Assembly: GCA_030613785.1 (NCBI GenBank)
Contig: JAUWLF010000004.1
Location: 37,979-101,978 of the forward strand
Source of the DNA: Chloroflexota bacterium
GTDB taxonomy: Bacteria; Chloroflexota; Anaerolineae; UBA7937; B3-Chlor
Direction of reading: 5' to 3'
Length of the DNA: 64,000 nucleotides
Shown: piece by piece, positions 62,796-64,000 of the stretch
Numbering within the stretch: position 1 is the first letter of the stretch
Layout: each line of letters starts with the position of its first letter
The notes under the pieces: generated by a model
Told to the model about the DNA's origin: nothing
Seen by the model: only the letters and a program-made list of their open reading frames with translations
Database searches by the model: none
Position numbers and translations under genes: made by a program

Positions 62796-64000
62796 ATGAA
62801 GACGGGTGAAACTGTGGAGTACGAAGTGATCATTGGGATGGAAGTCCACGCTCAGCTCTCCACGAGAAGCAAGATGTTCTGTCGTTGCAGCGCTGAGATC
62901 GTGGATCGGGCGCCAAACGGAGTCGTCTGCCCTGTATGCCTGGGAATGCCCGGTGTGTTGCCAACCATCAACCGCAAGGCCATCGAATACGCCTTCATGA
63001 CTGCCGTAGCCCTCGAATGTGAGGTGAGCGAGGGCACGGTTTGGTTCGACCGTAAGAACTACTTCTATCCAGACTTGCCAAAGAGTTATCAGATATCTCA
63101 GCACAGTTCCGTGGTGGGAAGAGATGGGCACCTGGTGATTGACTTGGACGGTGTGCGCAAGGAGATAGGCATCGCCGATGTGCATGTGGAGGAGGATACC
63201 GCCCGCCTCTATCACCTTGAAGGCAGCGGGGACCAGCATACGTTGGTGGATTTCAACCGTTCCGGTATGCCACTACTAGAGATTGTGAGCAAGCCGGATA
63301 TGCGTTCGCCACAGGAGGCGAAGACATATCTGCGGGAGTTGCGGAAGCTGCTCAGGTACTTGGACGTAAGCACGGGTGATCTTGAGGCGGGGTCTTTTCG
63401 CTGTGAGGCAAATATCTCCCTACGACCTAAAGGCAGTGAGACGATGGGCAATCGGGTGGAGATAAAGAACATGAACACCTTCCAGGCCGTGGAGCACGCT
63501 TTGATGAGCGAGACAAGGCGGCAGGCGGAGATTCTTAGGGCGGGGGGTGCAGTGCAACAGCAGACAGTGGGCTGGCGGGATAAACTGGGCACAACCGAGC
63601 CTCAACGGATCAAGGAAGCAGCTCACGACTACCGATACTTTCCTGAGCCCGACTTGCCTCCATTCAGGATGAGCCGAGCCTGGATAGAGGAGCTCCGCTC
63701 CCGCTTGCCCGAACTCCCAACTGCCAAGCGAGATCGCTTCGTGAGCCAGTATGGGGTGCTCTTGCATGATGCTCGTCTCCTCACTGAAGACCTGGCATTG
63801 GCCAACTACTTTGAAGAATGTGCTCGACATTACTCCAGGGCCAAGGCGCTCAGCAATTGGATCACGGGAGAGCTGTTCCGACTCCTGAAGTCAGGCTCTC
63901 TAGCCGTGGGGGCACTCAAGGTGAGCCCGAGGCAGCTGGCAGAGCTGTTAACGATGCTGGATGAGGGGAAGATAAACATCAGTACCGCCAAGGCGGTCTT
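62796..64000 (+). CDS. gatB: Aspartyl/glutamyl-tRNA amidotransferase subunit B (partial, runs off the window)
   Basis: The first 401 codons of GatB, which with GatA and GatC turns Glu-tRNA(Gln) and/or Asp-tRNA(Asn) into the amide form. VIIGMEVHAQLSTRSKMFCRCS and VVCPVCLGMPGVLP hold the family zinc cysteines; VDFNRSGMPLLEIVS, EIKNMNTFQAVEHAL and DYRYFPEPDLPP are hallmark blocks. The C-terminal tail domain begins before the window ends (NWITGELFRLL). ATG 62796 lacks a clear ribosome binding site; an in-frame GTG at 62748 would add 16 residues. Expressed from the promoter at 62612. Confidence 0.95.
   Translation, partial: MKTGETVEYEVIIGMEVHAQLSTRSKMFCRCSAEIVDRAPNGVVCPVCLGMPGVLPTINRKAIEYAFMTAVALECEVSEGTVWFDRKNYFYPDLPKSYQISQHSSVVGRDGHLVIDLDGVRKEIGIADVHVEEDTARLYHLEGSGDQHTLVDFNRSGMPLLEIVSKPDMRSPQEAKTYLRELRKLLRYLDVSTGDLEAGSFRCEANISLRPKGSETMGNRVEIKNMNTFQAVEHALMSETRRQAEILRAGGAVQQQTVGWRDKLGTTEPQRIKEAAHDYRYFPEPDLPPFRMSRAWIEELRSRLPELPTAKRDRFVSQYGVLLHDARLLTEDLALANYFEECARHYSRAKALSNWITGELFRLLKSGSLAVGALKVSPRQLAELLTMLDEGKINISTAKAV

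Noticed and set aside
1..64000. Prophage, insertion sequence, CRISPR or defence system
   Set aside because: No transposase, integrase, phage structural, Cas or restriction gene was recognised, and no short regular direct repeats were seen.

Overview
The window looks like a chromosomal piece of a Chloroflexota bacterium (Anaerolineae-like). This is inferred from the moderately high GC content, the frequent GTG and TTG starts, a secreted protein with a QYLPLAMK-plus-TPTPTPSP leader of the type common in that phylum, and the many very large membrane proteins of the DUF2079, YfhO and GT39 kinds. No rRNA, tRNA, CRISPR array or insertion sequence was seen. I recognised 43 protein-coding genes and one gene remnant.

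Positions 92-59635 are all on the + strand and form one very large surface-glycan locus. It has two halves. Half one (92-32740) starts with a Zn-ribbon SDR epimerase, a methyltransferase, two GT4 glycosyltransferases and a B12-type radical SAM enzyme. More methyltransferases, a first UPF0104 flippase-like protein and a series of polytopic GT-C-like enzymes follow. A block of two alkaline-phosphatase-superfamily proteins flanks a DPM-like GT2 and a DUF2304 protein (18267-22761). A tightly packed amino-sugar block (WecE-like aminotransferase, GT2, hexapeptide acyltransferase, methyltransferase, 24994-28181) and a YfhO protein close this half. Half two (36475-59635) repeats the same gene types: polyprenol-phosphate GT2, GT4, GT39 with C-terminal beta modules, three tandem GT39 paralogues, a GT39-TPR protein with a frameshift, DUF2079, UPF0104, another GT39, GT2 and YfhO. 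Between the halves (32741-36474) lies a secretion island: a membrane-anchored six-bladed PD40 propeller, a frameshifted gene remnant, and a membrane-anchored purple-acid-phosphatase-like protein whose active-site motifs are degenerate.

The likely logic (inference) is this. Cytoplasmic GT2 enzymes charge polyprenyl phosphate with sugars. UPF0104 or DUF2304-type membrane proteins may help the lipid carriers cross the membrane. About thirteen GT-C-like enzymes transfer sugars on the outer face, and GT4 enzymes, methyltransferases and the aminotransferase/acyltransferase pair make or decorate the glycan. No Wzx, Wzy, ABC exporter or oligosaccharyltransferase was recognised in the window, so the export and polymerisation route is not explained. 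Six of the GT-C proteins carry one or two copies of the same C-terminal beta-sandwich-like module (ten copies in total), the most distinctive recurring structure here.

Positions 59826-64000 are housekeeping: a minus-strand tsaC-prmC-prfA operon and, diverging from it across back-to-back promoters, a plus-strand gatB that runs off the end of the window.
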